Assembly (NCBI GenBank): GCA_950097015.1
Contig: CATNEN010000005.1
Location: 4,083,501 to 4,147,500, forward strand
Direction of reading: 5' to 3'
Origin: Macrostomum hystrix
Taxonomy: Eukaryota > Platyhelminthes > Macrostomidae
Length of the DNA: 64,000 nucleotides
Positions 23,938-36,083 of the stretch are shown here, piece by piece; the first letter of the stretch is position 1; each line of letters begins with the position of its first letter. The notes beneath the pieces are model-generated. The model was not told the origin of the DNA and made no database searches. It was given only the letters and a program-made list of their open reading frames with translations. The position numbers and the translations under genes were made by a program.

Positions 23938-24560
23938 ACACTCAATTATCGATAAAGCTCTACCACTCTAAGTGTGCGCTTAATTATCGATCGAAACCAG
24001 CCGTCTAGATTTAAATTATCGATCGCTCCTGAACCGCTCTAAAAGCACACTTCATTATCGATCGAACCCAGTCGTCTAGATTTAATTTATCGATCGCTCC
24101 TTAACCGCTCTAAAAGTACACTTCATTATCGATCGAACCCAGTCGTCTAGATTTAAATTATCGATCGCTCCTGAACCGCTCTAAAAGCACACTTCATTAT
24201 CGATCGAACCCAGTCGTCTAGATTTAATTTATCGATCGCTCCTAACCGCTCTAAAAGTACACCTCATTATCGATCGAATCCAGTCGTCTAGATTTAAATT
24301 ATCGATCGCTCCTTAACCACTCTAAAAGTACACTTCATTATCGATCGAACCCAGTCGTCTAGATTTAAATTATCGATCGCTCCTGAACCGCTCTAAAAGC
24401 ACACTTCATTATCGATCTAACCCAGTCGTCTAGATTTAAATTATCGAACGCTCCTTAACCACTCTAAAAGTACATTACATTATCGATCGAACCCAGTCGT
24501 CTAGATTTAAATTATCGATCGCTCCTTAACAACTCTAAAAGTACACTCCATTATTGCAAC
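23938..24560. repeat. 71-bp satellite downstream of CMTR1
   Basis: About eight tandem copies at a spacing of about 71 bp, each with cattatcgatcgaacccag, tcgtctagatttaaattatc and gatcgctcct...ctctaaaag. Each unit carries two ATCGAT/TCGA palindromic cores in opposite flanks. Confidence 0.95.
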
Positions 24561-24984
24561 CACATAGCCATAAGTCGTAATTAATCCATCTAAATTATAT
24601 TTTTATCTGTGCACACTCCATTATCGATTTAACTAGAAGTTACATCGTGCACAACACCATCCGTTTTTATTCAACTGTCTTTAGAAAATCTTTTCTTCAA
24701 CTAATGTCGCACTATTAAGTATTTTTAAATATAATTTTTATTATTAATGTGCCTAAATGCCATATAAGAGTTAAGATTGTACAATGCTGTTTTATCGTTT
24801 GTGTTTTATTTTACAAGTTCATTTTTCACATTGTTAAACTGTAAAAAATAACATGTTCACATCCTGTATTATAAATATCTAGGGCTCTATTTAAATAAAA
24901 AACAAAGACTAAGTTACTTAATTGCGTGTTATTCTAGCTACTGTGAACAACACTTCTAAGCTTTTTCTTTTTCACGCATGAAAC

Positions 24985-27290
24985 CCCGACTCTTGCCTGA
25001 GTATATGGCTCCCACCTAAAACCTCGACTCACCTGATATCCCAGCTCTCACTTGAAACCCCAGCTCTCACTTAAAACCCCAGCTCTCTCCTGAAACCCCA
25101 GCTCTCACCTGAAACCCCAGCTCCACTTAAAACCCCAGCTCTCACCTGAAACCCCAGCTCCACTTATAAAAACCCCAGCTCTCACCTGAAACCCCAGCTC
25201 CACTTAAAACCCCAGCTCTCACATGAAACCCCAGCTCTCACCTGAAACCCCAGCTCTCACTTGAAACCCCAGCTCTCACCTGAAACCCCAGCTCCACTTA
25301 TAAAAACCCCAGCTCTCACCTGAAACCCCAGCTCCACTTAAAACCCCAGCTCTCACATGAAACCCCAGCTCTCACCTGAAACCCCAGCTCTCACCTGAAA
25401 CCCCAGCTCCACTTATAAAAACCCCAGCTCTCACCTGAAACCCCAGCTCCACTTAAAACCCCAGCTCTCACATGAAACCCCAGCTCTCACCTGAAACCCC
25501 AGCTCTCACCTGAAACCCCAGCTCCACTTATAAAAACCCCAGCTCTCACCTGAAACCCCAGCTCCACTTAAAACCCCAGCTCTCACCTGAAACCCCAGCT
25601 CCACTTATAAAAACCCCAGCTCTCACCTGAAACCCCAGCTCCACTTAAAACCCTAGCTCTCACATGAAACCCCAGCTCTCACCTGAAACCCCAGCTCTCA
25701 CCTGAAACCCCAGCTCCACTTATAAAAACCCCAGCTCTCACCTGAAACCCCAGCTCCACTTAAAACCCCAGCTCTCACATGAAACCCCAGCTCTCACCTG
25801 AAACCCCAGCTCTCACCTGAAACCCCAGCTCCACTTATAAAAACCCCAGCTCTCACCTGAAACCCCAGCTCCACTTAAAACCCCAGCTCTCACCTGAAAC
25901 CCCAGCTCCACTTATAAAAACCCCAGCTCTCACCTGAAACCCCAGCTCTCACTTGAAACCCCAGCTCTCACCTGAAACCCCAGCTCCACTTAAAACCCCA
26001 GCTCTCACATGAAACCCCAGCTCTCACTTGAAACCCCAGCTCTCACCTGAAACCCCAGCTCCACTTATAAAAACCCCAGCTCTCACCTGAAACCCCAGCT
26101 CGACTTAAAACCCCAGCTCTCACATGAAACCCCAGCTCTCACCTGAAACCCCAGCTCTCACCTGAAACCTCAGCTCTCACCTGAAACCCCAGCTCCACTT
26201 ATAAAAACCCCAGGTCTCACCTGAAACCCCAGCTCCACTTAAAACCCCAGCTCTCACATGAAACCCCAGCTCTCACCTGAAACCCCAGCTCTCACCTGAA
26301 ACCCCAGCTCCACTTATAAAAACCCCAGCTCTCACCTGAAACCCCAGCTCCACTTAAAACCCCAGCTCTCACCTGAAACCCCAGCTCCACTTATAAAAAC
26401 CCCAGCTCTCACCTGAAACCCCAGCTCCACTTAAAACCCCAGCTCTCACATGAAACCCCAGCTCTCACCTGAAACCCCAGCTCTCACTTGAAACCCCAGC
26501 TCTCACCTGAAACCCCAGCTCCACTTATAAAAACCCCAGCTCTCACCTGAAACCCCAGCTCCACTTAAAACCCCAGCTCTCACATGAAACCCCAGCTCTC
26601 ACCTGAAACCCCAGCTCTCACCTGAAACCCCAGCTCCACTTATAAAAACCCCAGCTCTCACCTGAAACCCCAGCTCCACTTAAAACCCCAGCTCTCACAT
26701 GAAACCCCAGCTCTCACCTGAAACCCCAGCTCTCACCTGAAACCCCAGCTCCACTTATAAAAACCCCAGCTCTCACCTGAAACCCCAGCTCCACTTAAAA
26801 CCCCAGCTCTCACCTGAAACCCCAGCTCCACTTATAAAAACCCCAGCTCTCACCTGAAACCCCAGCTCCACTTAAAACCCCAGCTCTCACATGAAACCCC
26901 AGCTCTCACCTGAAACCCCAGCTCTCACTTGAAACCCCAGCTCTCACCTGAAACCCCAGCTCCACTTAAAACCCCAGCTCTCACCTGAAACCCCAGCTCC
27001 ACTTATAAAAACCCCAGCTCTCACCTGAAACCCCAGCTCCACTTAAAACCCCAGCTCTCACATGAAACCCCAGCTCTCACCTGAAACCCCAGCTCTCACT
27101 TGAAACCCCAGCTCTCACCTGAAACCCCAGCTCCACTTATAAAAACCCCAGCTCTCACCTGAAACCCCAGCTCTCACTTGAAACCCCAGCTCTCACCTGA
27201 AACCACAGCTCTCACTTGAAACCCAAGCTCTCACCTGAAACCCAAGCTCTCACTTGAAACCCAATGTCTGACCTGAAACTCCATGTCTGA
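24985..27290. repeat. 2.3-kb minisatellite with higher-order structure
   Basis: Monomers of 18-21 bp on the core aaccccagctctcacctga, with variants ccacttaaa and ccacttataaaa. The variants recur in fixed order, giving higher-order units of about 115 bp (six monomers) and about 77 bp (four monomers). It ends about 220 bp before the start codon of the TIR-domain gene. Confidence 0.96.
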
Positions 27291-27508
27291 CCTAACACCT
27301 GAAACCTCCCACTCACACCTGAAACCAGGACTTTAACTTGAAACTTAAGCTCTTTGTGTCTTTTGTGTCCTTAAGTTAGAAAAAACTTTCTATTTATTCC
27401 AGCGTTTTCTTCGGCTTTCATTGGACAATTTTTTTATCAATTTACTTTTTCCACCCAAATTTCAGCCCTAAACTAGATTTTTATAAATAATAATTAAATA
27501 AAATCAAA

Positions 27509-30500
27509 ATGCCCAACGAGCCATTCAATCTGCCGGAGAATCTGCAAGATCTGCCAGCTCAGGCCGACGACGGCACTGAGCCCGTACTGCGCCAGCACTA
27601 TCGACGCCCGCCAGAGAACGCTGAGCCTGACAGATTCCGTGCCAGATTGCAAACCGCAGCCGAAGAGTTTGGTTTGAGACTGAATCAACTGCCTGGCAGG
27701 CTGCTTGTACCACAATACGATATTGTCATCATTGGCGATAGAATTAGCGACGTAACCGATATGGAATCTGTTAGGCAGATTATTGAGGAAAATATTCGAT
27801 TGGATGATAATACAGCGCCCAGGGTGCTTATTAACGAGCCACTGGCTGGCCAGTCCGTGAGTATTTATTTTATTGACTTTTTCTTTAGGTAATTAGAACA
27901 GGCTGTCGATATTAAACTAATATTATTTAGTCTAAGACTATCGTCCTTGCCCTACAACGCTAGTTTATTGTTACCATTTGCGCCATAGACAACACTGTAC
28001 TGGTTTTTTCCCCTCAGTCTTAAAACTTCTGCTCTTAAGTCTTAATTGATAAATACGTAAGGACCCAATTAATAGGTAGCATCAGCTACACGTGCCCTAT
28101 TGTAGAATAGGATTTCTCTATTTTCGTATGTAATTTTCCCTATTTCGGAATGGGATTTCCCTATTTTGGAATTGGATTTCTCTATTTTGGAATAGGATTT
28201 CCCCATTCTGGAATAGGATTTCCCCATTCTGGAATAGGATTTCCATATTTTTTATGGGATTTCCCCATTTTGGAATGGGATTTACCTTTTTAGCAATGGG
28301 GTTTTCCTACTTCGGAATGGGATTTCCCTATTTTGGAATGGGATTTTCCTACTTTTTCGTGGTATATCCTTATTTTTAGAATGGATTTCCCCATTTTGGA
28401 ATTGGATTTCCCCATTCTGGAATAGGATTTCCCCATTCTGGAATAGGATTTCCCCATTCTGGAATAGGATTTCCATATTTTTTATGGGATTTCCCCATTT
28501 TGGAATGGGATTTACCTTTTTAGCAATGGGGTTTTCCTACTTCGGAATGGGATTTCCCTATTTTGGAATGGGATTTTCCTACTTTTTCGTGGTATATCCT
28601 TATTTTTAGAATGGATTTCCCCATTTTGGAATAGAATTTCCCCATTTTGAATTGCGATTTCCCTAATTTATTTTTACAAATTTTATTTTTTAATGTGATT
28701 AGAATTGGATTTAATATTTTCTAATGCGATGTTTTTGTTTATAATCAATAATATTATGCAGTTTAAATACTCTGAAAGCTTTATTCTACCACTTATTTAT
28801 TATCTTAGGCCACTTTTCTATCCTGGCTAAACGAAGCCAACCAGCGGAGCACTTTTGTTCTCATCTATGTGACCAACAGCTTCCTGAATAATGAGCAACG
28901 TATGCAATACATGGAAGAACTGTACAATGAGAGCGTGTCTGGCCCAACAGAGCGACGATTTCGCATTGTGCCAGTGTTCGCACCGGATGTGGACATTAAC
29001 AACGCCGAAAACATGTCCATTCCGGAGGCGGCGCTGTTTAGAAATCTAGGCGGATTGCCGCTCGATAGGGATGGCCAAACTGGTCAGCTAAGGATGCGTC
29101 CCATGCAGGTGAAGATTTTTGGACAACTGACTTAAATCTAGTCATTTTAATAGTGACTCATTTAGCCAATCTAAATCTGAAACTCAGTTTCAAATGATCG
29201 TCCTAGAACGCTACGACCCATTTATAATGATTTTTTTTCCGAAAAAAGCTATGACCCTCCTGAAAAAGCATGACCCAGCTCATAATGACCCAATTCTGAA
29301 ACACGATGACCCAGTTCATAATGACCCAATTCTGAAACACGATGACCCAGTTCATAATGACCCAATTCTGAAACACGATGACCCAGTTCATAATGACCCA
29401 ATTCTGAAACACCATGACCCAGTTCATAATGACCCAATTCTGAAACACCATGACCCAGTTCATAATGACCCAATTCTGAAACACGATGACCCAGTTCATA
29501 ACGACCCAATTCTGAAACACGATGACCCAGTTCATAATGACCCAATTCTGAAACACGATGACCCAGTTCATAATGACCCAATTCTGAAACACCATGACCC
29601 AGTTCATAATGACCCAATTCTGAAACACCATGACCCAGTTCATAACGACCCAATTCTGAAACACCATGACCCAGTTCATAATGACCCAATTCTGAAACAT
29701 GATGACCCAGTTCATAATGACACAATTCTCGAACACGATGACCCAGTTCATAATGACCCAATTCTCAAACACGATGACCCAGTTCATAATGACCCAATTC
29801 TGAAACAGCATGACCCAATTCTCAAACACGATGACCCAGTTCATAATGACCCAATTCTGAAGCACCATGACCCACCAATCCCAATCGCCCAGATCGGCAA
29901 TCTGCGCCAACTGCTGCGCACTCGCCTAAATCAGCGCCGCAGTCGTGAGGATGCCCAAGTTGAATCTGTGCGCGACTACGCTACCAGGACTACAAATAAC
30001 GAAGGCCGCCGCCTACTGCAACAGATGAATAGCTTTTTTACTGAGCGCATGCGCCTCAGACCTGAGGATGTTAAAGCTAAGCTGCATCCATTTTACCAGC
30101 TGCTTGAACAATTCGGCGAGCCGCCAGCTCAGGGCCAGACAAACACCGACAGATTGCTAGCTCAAGAAGTTGGCAGCCTGCAGACGCCTATTGATTCTGG
30201 CCACGCCACAATGGCCACGGTTAGTAGGGGCAATTCGCAGATTGAAGATTTGCGCGGTGAAGTTTCTTTGCCGAGTGCGCAGCAACAGCAGCAGCAGACT
30301 ATGCAGCAACAGCAGCAGCAGACTATGCAGCAACAGCAGCAGCAGGGAGCAGCAGCAGCAGCAGCAGCTCCGGCCTCAATAAATCTGGATCAAGTGATTA
30401 ATAATTTGGACCAGCTCTCATTGGGCAGCGCCAATCAAGTTAGCGTTCGCGGTAATACTGTACACGTACACGTCACCTACGTTACACAATTTGTTTCCGG

Positions 30501-30591
30501 AGCTACCGAAGCTCATCAGCACGTCGACGGTGGCGATGGCAATCAAGGAGACGGCGCTGGTGCCACCGGCGGAGGAGCTGCTCGGCCTTAA
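27509..30591 (+). CDS. TIR-domain protein with RHIM-like motif (TRIF/TICAM-like)
   Basis: Three exons: 27509-27856, 28809-29108 and 29893-30591, all phase 0, 448 residues. The region 70-200 fits a TIR domain. It opens with YDIVIIGDRISD (strand A/box 1), then APRVLINEPLAGQS (103-116, BB-loop region), TFVLIYVTNSFLNN (131-144, strand D) and FRIVPVFAPDVD (167-178), followed by an IPEAALFRNLGG segment. This order and the INEPLAGQS...NSFL pattern resemble TICAM-type TIRs. Exon 3 is helical and charged, then has a polyGln-polyAla tract. Near the C terminus is LSLGSANQVSV (391-401), which fits the RHIM amyloid core spacing [IVL]-x-[IVL]-G-x-x-N-x-[VM], with Ser in place of the usual Gln. TIR followed by a C-terminal RHIM is the order in vertebrate TRIF, an innate immune adaptor. 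The exons are solid; the TIR call is moderately sure; the RHIM is inference. No transmembrane segment or signal peptide was seen. Confidence 0.6.
28100..28640. repeat. Minisatellite with internal 200-bp duplication, TIR-gene intron 1
   Basis: Units around ggaatgggatttccctattt, 17-20 bp. A block of about 200 bp (28207-28405, containing ccatattttttatgggattt and cgtggtatatccttattt) is repeated almost identically at 28430-28635. Confidence 0.9.
29265..29880. repeat. 36-bp minisatellite in TIR-gene intron 2
   Basis: About 16 copies of gacccaattctgaaacacga plus tgacccagttcataat. The period is twelve codons, so the frame of exon 3 stays open through the whole array as a 12-residue peptide repeat. 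Two minus frames are open too. It ends ten bases before the exon 3 acceptor. Confidence 0.95.
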
Positions 30592-31985
30592 AGAAAAAAT
30601 GTTTATAAATTACTTCATGGGGTTTTTAAGACTATTAAATTTTTTTACTTTTATTGTCTATGGTAAAAAGTATCACTGATGCGATTCATCAGTGGTCTAT
30701 GGCCGACACTGGTTTTCACTAAAATTAAGATATTCTACACTGGTTTTGTTTTTTCAATGTCTATGGTTAAAATTCCTTGTTTTGACATTGTGATCCACAC
30801 GTCGTCTATGGTCTAAGCTGGTTTTGTTTATATACTTCGTTTTGTTCATAGTCTATGGTTAAAAAATTCTTGATCTTTACTGGAGATCCGTTCGTAGTCT
30901 ATGGTTGAAACTGATATTTTCTGTGACTTAAGTGAATTTCGAGACAAAATTACTTCCTAGACTATGGTTAACAATCTGCTAATAATATTTACAAGCAGAA
31001 TGAATCTGTTTCATATTTTAACTCTATGGCCTAAATTATGAGTGTACAGATTTGTTACTAAGGCCCAAAAAGGCTTGCTTTTCTCTTTGGCTAAATTCAA
31101 ATGACAAATTGAATATGCGAAAATGAGTTTTATGTTTTACTGTTTTTGTGACAGTTTTCTATGATTTTTAGCAAAGCTAAAAAAATGAACCCCGTCTTTT
31201 TTATATTTTTATGTAATTTGAAACATGCTATTTTGTCTATTATAAGCAAACTAAAATGTTTGTTATATCTTGTTATCTTGTTATATTTGTTATAGGGTAT
31301 TTTGATGCTTCGTTTTGTGCACCGATTTATTATTTATACAATCGTCAGTTATGCTCGTACTAACCGTTTTTTTCTTAGATCGTAAATAATAACCTTAAGA
31401 AAGCCTAAATCATGCTTAAAATATGTTAGTAGATAATTTACGTTTTTTATGCCACAATAAATTGATGTGAAATCAACTAGCCAATCAGAAACTGACTAGG
31501 CTGTTTTAAGAATCAATAAAAAATTTGCATGCGTTTTTGAAGAGCCAATCAGAAACTAGTTAGTGGTTTTAATGGGGTGAGTGGCAGAGCGGTTAACGCG
31601 TTTGCCTCTCGCACCAAGGTCCCTGAGCTCGATTCCGCCGCGCAGCCCCCCAGCAATCATTGCTATTATTAAGGTTTAGAATTGTTATTATCTAGCCTAT
31701 ATTTGACGCGCCTGCTTAGTTTTTACTTTTTTTTAAACAACTTTTGCTATGTTTTCCTTGCATTGTTGCCATACAAAATCTACCGTTTTCTGATTGAAAT
31801 TATGTGCCACGAATATAAAATATTTTAATTAGTTATTCTTACTATTTAATTCTCATTCTAGGCTGTCAATATAAAAAATCATTGTTTTTTTCTGAAATAT
31901 TCCAAAGATGTGTAATTGCAGCATTAATTTATATTTTTTTCATACATTAACATACTACTTTTGTGTGACCACACTGTGCTAGCTG
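30592..31985. other. Spacer downstream of the TIR gene
   Basis: AT-rich. From 30650 to 31030 the word gtctatggtt recurs about eight times at uneven spacing of 40-65 bp, probably a decayed array. No exon was found here, although the gene at 32497 needs an upstream exon. Confidence 0.5.
31574..31655 (+). mobile_element. SINE family B, head fragment
   Basis: A tRNA-like head with gtggcagagcggttaacgcg (A-box region) and gagctcgattccgc (B-box region). The same head occurs at 36857-36780 (-) and 57030 (+). The body found in other copies is absent. Confidence 0.8.
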
Positions 31986-31989
31986 TCAT

Positions 31990-32420
31990 ATTTGCTCTTT
32001 GTATGACCAGATTGTTTAATGAGTAGTCTGTATGACCAGATTGTTTAATGAGTAGTCTGTATGACCAGATTGTAATTAGCAGTCTGTATGACCAGATTGT
32101 GTAATTAGCAGTCTGTATGACCAGATTGTAATTAGCAGTCTGTATGACCAGATTGTGTAATTAGCCGTCTGTATGACCAGATTGTATAATTAGCCGTCTG
32201 AATGACCAGATTGTATAATTAGCCGTCTGAATGACCAGATTGTATAATTAGCAGTCTGTATGACCAGATTGTGTAATTAGCCGTCTGAATGACCAGATTG
32301 TATAATTAGCCGTCTGAATGACCAGATTGTATAATTAGCAGTCTGTATGACCAGATTGTGTAATTAGCCGTCTGAATGACCAGATTGTATAATTAGCAGT
32401 CTGTATGACCAGATTGTGTA
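31990..32420. repeat. 29-30-bp minisatellite
   Basis: Tandem copies of tctgtatgaccagattgtgt plus aattagcag, with a tctgaatgacc variant alternating. The array ends about 75 bp before the exon at 32497. Confidence 0.94.
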
Positions 32421-32496
32421 ATTTATAGTTGTTTAATACTGGCAGGTAATTTGGTGGTAAAATCTTTAATTAAATTCAGTTTTCTACCAATTGCAG

Positions 32497-35201
32497 GCGG
32501 TTCTGCTGATTCAACGCAGCTCGCAGTCTTCGCCGCTAGAGCACATCGCTGCTGACCTACCCGATGCCGAATTTAGCATAGGCAAAGACAGCGCAGAAAA
32601 TTATTACTTTAATGCTAGACTATTTGGCTGCAATGGTAGGCCGGATTGATTTAGAGTAATAAAAAATTTAATAGTACAGTCAAATTTTTTAGGCAGAGAA
32701 GAAGAATTAAGTTGTGGCGTTTACAGAAAAGTCTGTAAATTAGACAGTAAAATGTGTTGTAGACAGCAGTAGATTGAATTGATTAGAGTAGAAAATTGTA
32801 AATTAGAGTTTACTGACTTGTAGATTTTGTACGGTAGAGTAACCAGAATAGTAAATTGTGTAGATTAAACAGAATAGTAAATTGTGTTAAGTAAAAATAA
32901 TTGTAGATTATGTGGAGTAGACAGAATAGCATATTGTATAGGGTAGACAGAATAGAAGATTGTATAGGGTAGACAGAATAGCATATTGTATAGGGTAGAC
33001 AGAATAGAAGATTGTATAGGGTAGACAGAATAGCAGATTGTGTAGAGTAGACTGAATAGCAGATTGTGTAGGGTAGACAGAATAGCAGATTGTATAGAGT
33101 AGACTGAATAGCAGATTGTGTAGAGTAGACAGAATAGCAGATTGTATAGAGTAGACTGAATAACAGATTGTGTAGAGTAGACAGAATAGCAGATTGTATA
33201 GAGTAGACTGAATAGCAGATTGTATAGAGTAGACTGAATAGCAGATTGTATAGAGTAGACTGAATAGCAGATTGTATAGAGTAGACTGAATAGCAGATTG
33301 TGTAGAGTAGACAGAATAGCAGATTGTATAGAGTAGACTGAATAGCAGATTGTGTAGAGTAGACAGAATAGCAGATTGTATAGAGTAGACTGAATAACAG
33401 ATTGTGTAGAGTAGACAGAATAGCAGATTGTATAGAGTAGACTGAATAGCAGATGTATAGAGTAGACAGAATAGAAGATTGTATAGGGTAGACAGAATAG
33501 CAGATTGTATAGGGTAGACAGAATAGCAGATTGTGTAGAGTAGACTGAATAGCAGATTGTGTAGGGTAGACAGAATAGCAGATTGTATAGAGTAGACTGA
33601 ATAGCAGATTGTGTAGAGTAGACAGAATAGCAGATTGTATAGAGTAGACTGAATAACAGATTGTGTAGAGTAGACAGAATAGCAGATTGTATAGAGTAGA
33701 CTGAATAGCAGATTGTATAGAGTAGACTGAATAGCAGATTGTATAGAGTAGACTGAATAGCAGATTGTGTAGAGTAGACAGAATAGCAGATTGTATAGAG
33801 TAGACTGAATAGCAGATTGTGTAGAGTAGACAGAATAGCAGATTGTATAGAGTAGACTGAATAACAGATTGTGTAGAGTAGACAGAATAGCAGATTGTAT
33901 AGAGTAGACTGAATAGCAGATGTATAGAGTAGACTGAATAGCAGATTGTATAGAGTAGACTGAATAGCAGATTGTGTAGGGTAGACAGAATAGCAGATTG
34001 TGTAGGGTAGACTGAATAGCAGATTGTGTAGGGTAGACTGAATAGCAGATTGTGTAGAATAGACAGAATTGTAGATTGTGTAGAGTAGACTGAATAGCAG
34101 ATTGTGTAGAGTAGACTGAATAGCAGATTGTGTAGAGTAGACTGAATAGCAGATTGTGTAGAGTAGACTGAATAGCTGATTTTGTAGAGTAGAATGAAAA
34201 GTAGATTATGTAGAGTAGACAAAAAAGTTGATTGTGTAGAGCTGATGGAATAAAAAATTGTTTTTATTAAATGGGCAGAGCAGTATATAAATTTGTTTAG
34301 AGTAACTAGAGAAGCAGGTTGTCTTGAACAGGCTACAAAATTATTGCTTGCTAATTTGATTGATTGATTGACAAGTATAGCACACCAACCCGCAGCTCTG
34401 TGCCGTCATTTAGCCAGCCTAGCCGATCAGGCTGCCGCCTTCATTCAACAAGCTGCCATCCGCAGTGCTAAGCGTGGCTGTTTACAATGCTCTCGTCTAC
34501 TGCTGCAACATCAACAGAAAAGTCTTCTAGTCCTACCTAATCGTCTTTTAGTAGCATTAGCATCTGCAGCTTCATCCTCTCCTAGTAGCTTATTTATTAG
34601 TCAAATATTCGACAATCTACTGCCAAAAACATCGTCAGCTACAATCCTATTGGCTAGTCGGCCCTGGCTATGGCCCATAGAATCGCTAGACTTTGCCTGG
34701 TTTCATCGCCTACTAAGCATACTATGTCGAGCAATTTCTCTTGACGCCCTGTTAGCTTGGCTATCCACCCTAGGTGGGGGCTTCTCTAATCTAGGCGACG
34801 CATTCTCCGACGCAGCCGCTATAGCCGGCGAAATCGCTTGCCGACAATTTCGCGTCGCCATGGAATTAGACGACGCCGAATTGCAGTGCCGCTGTTGCAT
34901 CTGGTACGCGCAGAGTCTGCTACAGCGCGGCCAGATTAGGCGAAGCGCCCGATTGTTACGCTCGGCTTATGTGGCCGCTACAAAGCGTCCGGATGTGTCA
35001 CGTGATCAGCGCATCAGGCTCATGTGCCTAGGCGTATGGCGTAAACTGCAGGCGGCACAAATTAAGCGCAGATTAAATCGTATTAATCACAAGCTAAATG
35101 GCGACTATAGGCAACTGAAAAAACAGCAATATGACGATGAAAAACGCATGTATCGATCATATGATACGTCAGCCATTGTTGGTGCAATAATGGCCGTTTG
35201 A
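32497..35201 (+). CDS. Unrecognised protein, two C-terminal exons
   Basis: Exon 32497-32635 follows a good acceptor (ctaccaattgcag) and ends at AATG|GTAGGC in phase 1. Exon 34381-35201 follows acceptor gacaagtatag and opens in phase 1, ending in TGA. The joined product has 319 residues and no ATG near its start, so at least one 5' exon is missing. I did not find it between 30592 and 32490. The protein is Leu/Ala/Arg-rich and almost all helical, with a CCIWYAQSLLQRGQIRRSARL region that reads like a TPR-type helical pair. The tail (IKRRLNRINHKL...QLKKQQYDDEKR) is basic. Base usage resembles neighbouring genes (GCC/CTA-rich). No family recognised. The intron contains a 1.3-kb minisatellite. Confidence 0.55.
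32875..34215. repeat. 26-bp minisatellite (1.3 kb)
   Basis: About 50 copies of gtagagtagacagaatagca plus gattgt. Two variants alternate (tgtagagtagacagaat and tatagagtagactgaat), making 52-bp dimers, with larger internal duplications. It leaves a 470-codon minus-strand frame that is only repeat. Confidence 0.96.
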
Positions 35202-36083
35202 AACCTAATTTAAACATGCCTCTATATGGACATAAATTGACACCAGAAATGTTTCATTTTGCAGCCAGTAAATTATCATTTAAAGTTATTTTTCATTTAC
35301 TTTTTTCTGTGTGGATGTTTCGTGATAACTGAAACTGTAATACCACCTATAGTAAACAATGGATTGCGCTATTGTTTTTTTGTTGTTTAATTGCTCTCTT
35401 TATAGACAAAAAATAGATTGATAGATTGAATCCTCACTTGTTATTTAATTATTATTAAGTCCTAACGTGACGGAGAGATAAGATGCGAAAGAGATAAAGC
35501 TCGAGTGATAAGAATAGTAGAGATTTGACTAGAGGAAGATTAGACTGGAAAGATTTTAGACGGGGGGAGAGATAAGACATAGGAGATTTGAGACAGGGGA
35601 GAAATGCGACACGAGATGGATAAGGCGTGAGAAATGATACATGCGAGAGATCGGACAGGTGAGAAAAAAAGATGAGGTATAAAACAGGTGCGAGGTATGG
35701 CAAAAGACGGGACATATCGGACAGGAGATGATGAGACAGGAGAGCTTATGCAGGATAGAAAAATGGAAATATTCGTCAAGGTAGATTATATTTAGTGTGG
35801 TGTTGTCAGAGCATTACAGCGGCTTTCAATAAAACCAACCGAGGCTCATTTTCGAAAAAGCGTCAGTTATTACAAATAAATAAATACAAATAAAACACAT
35901 ATCCTAAAAATGTTGCATTGCAGTATTCAGCTGACTTTAAATGTTTCTCATTTTTTTCTACTTAGTGGCCTATTCATGCACACTACTTGTAGTAGTAAGG
36001 AACAAGTCTTGTAATCGGTTAACAGGATTCTTAATTATGATTAAAAATAGATGTCTTTTTAATATAATTATTACTGCTTTCAG
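35202..36083. other. Spacer before the TP53BP1-like exons
   Basis: It contains a degenerate array at 35460-35765 with words such as gagagataagac and gacaggagag, related in composition to the 16-bp arrays at 19915 and 63020. The start exon of the TP53BP1-like gene should lie here or further upstream, but I could not identify it. Confidence 0.55.

Noticed and set aside
24985-27290. CCCCAGC/AAACCCC repeats as interstitial telomere
   Set aside because: The AACCCC words are spaced by about 13 unrelated bases and do not form a telomeric hexamer or octamer array.
32810-34222. Minus-strand 470-codon open frame
   Set aside because: Pure 26-bp repeat translation (Tyr/Leu/Ser-rich), with no start context or splice evidence.
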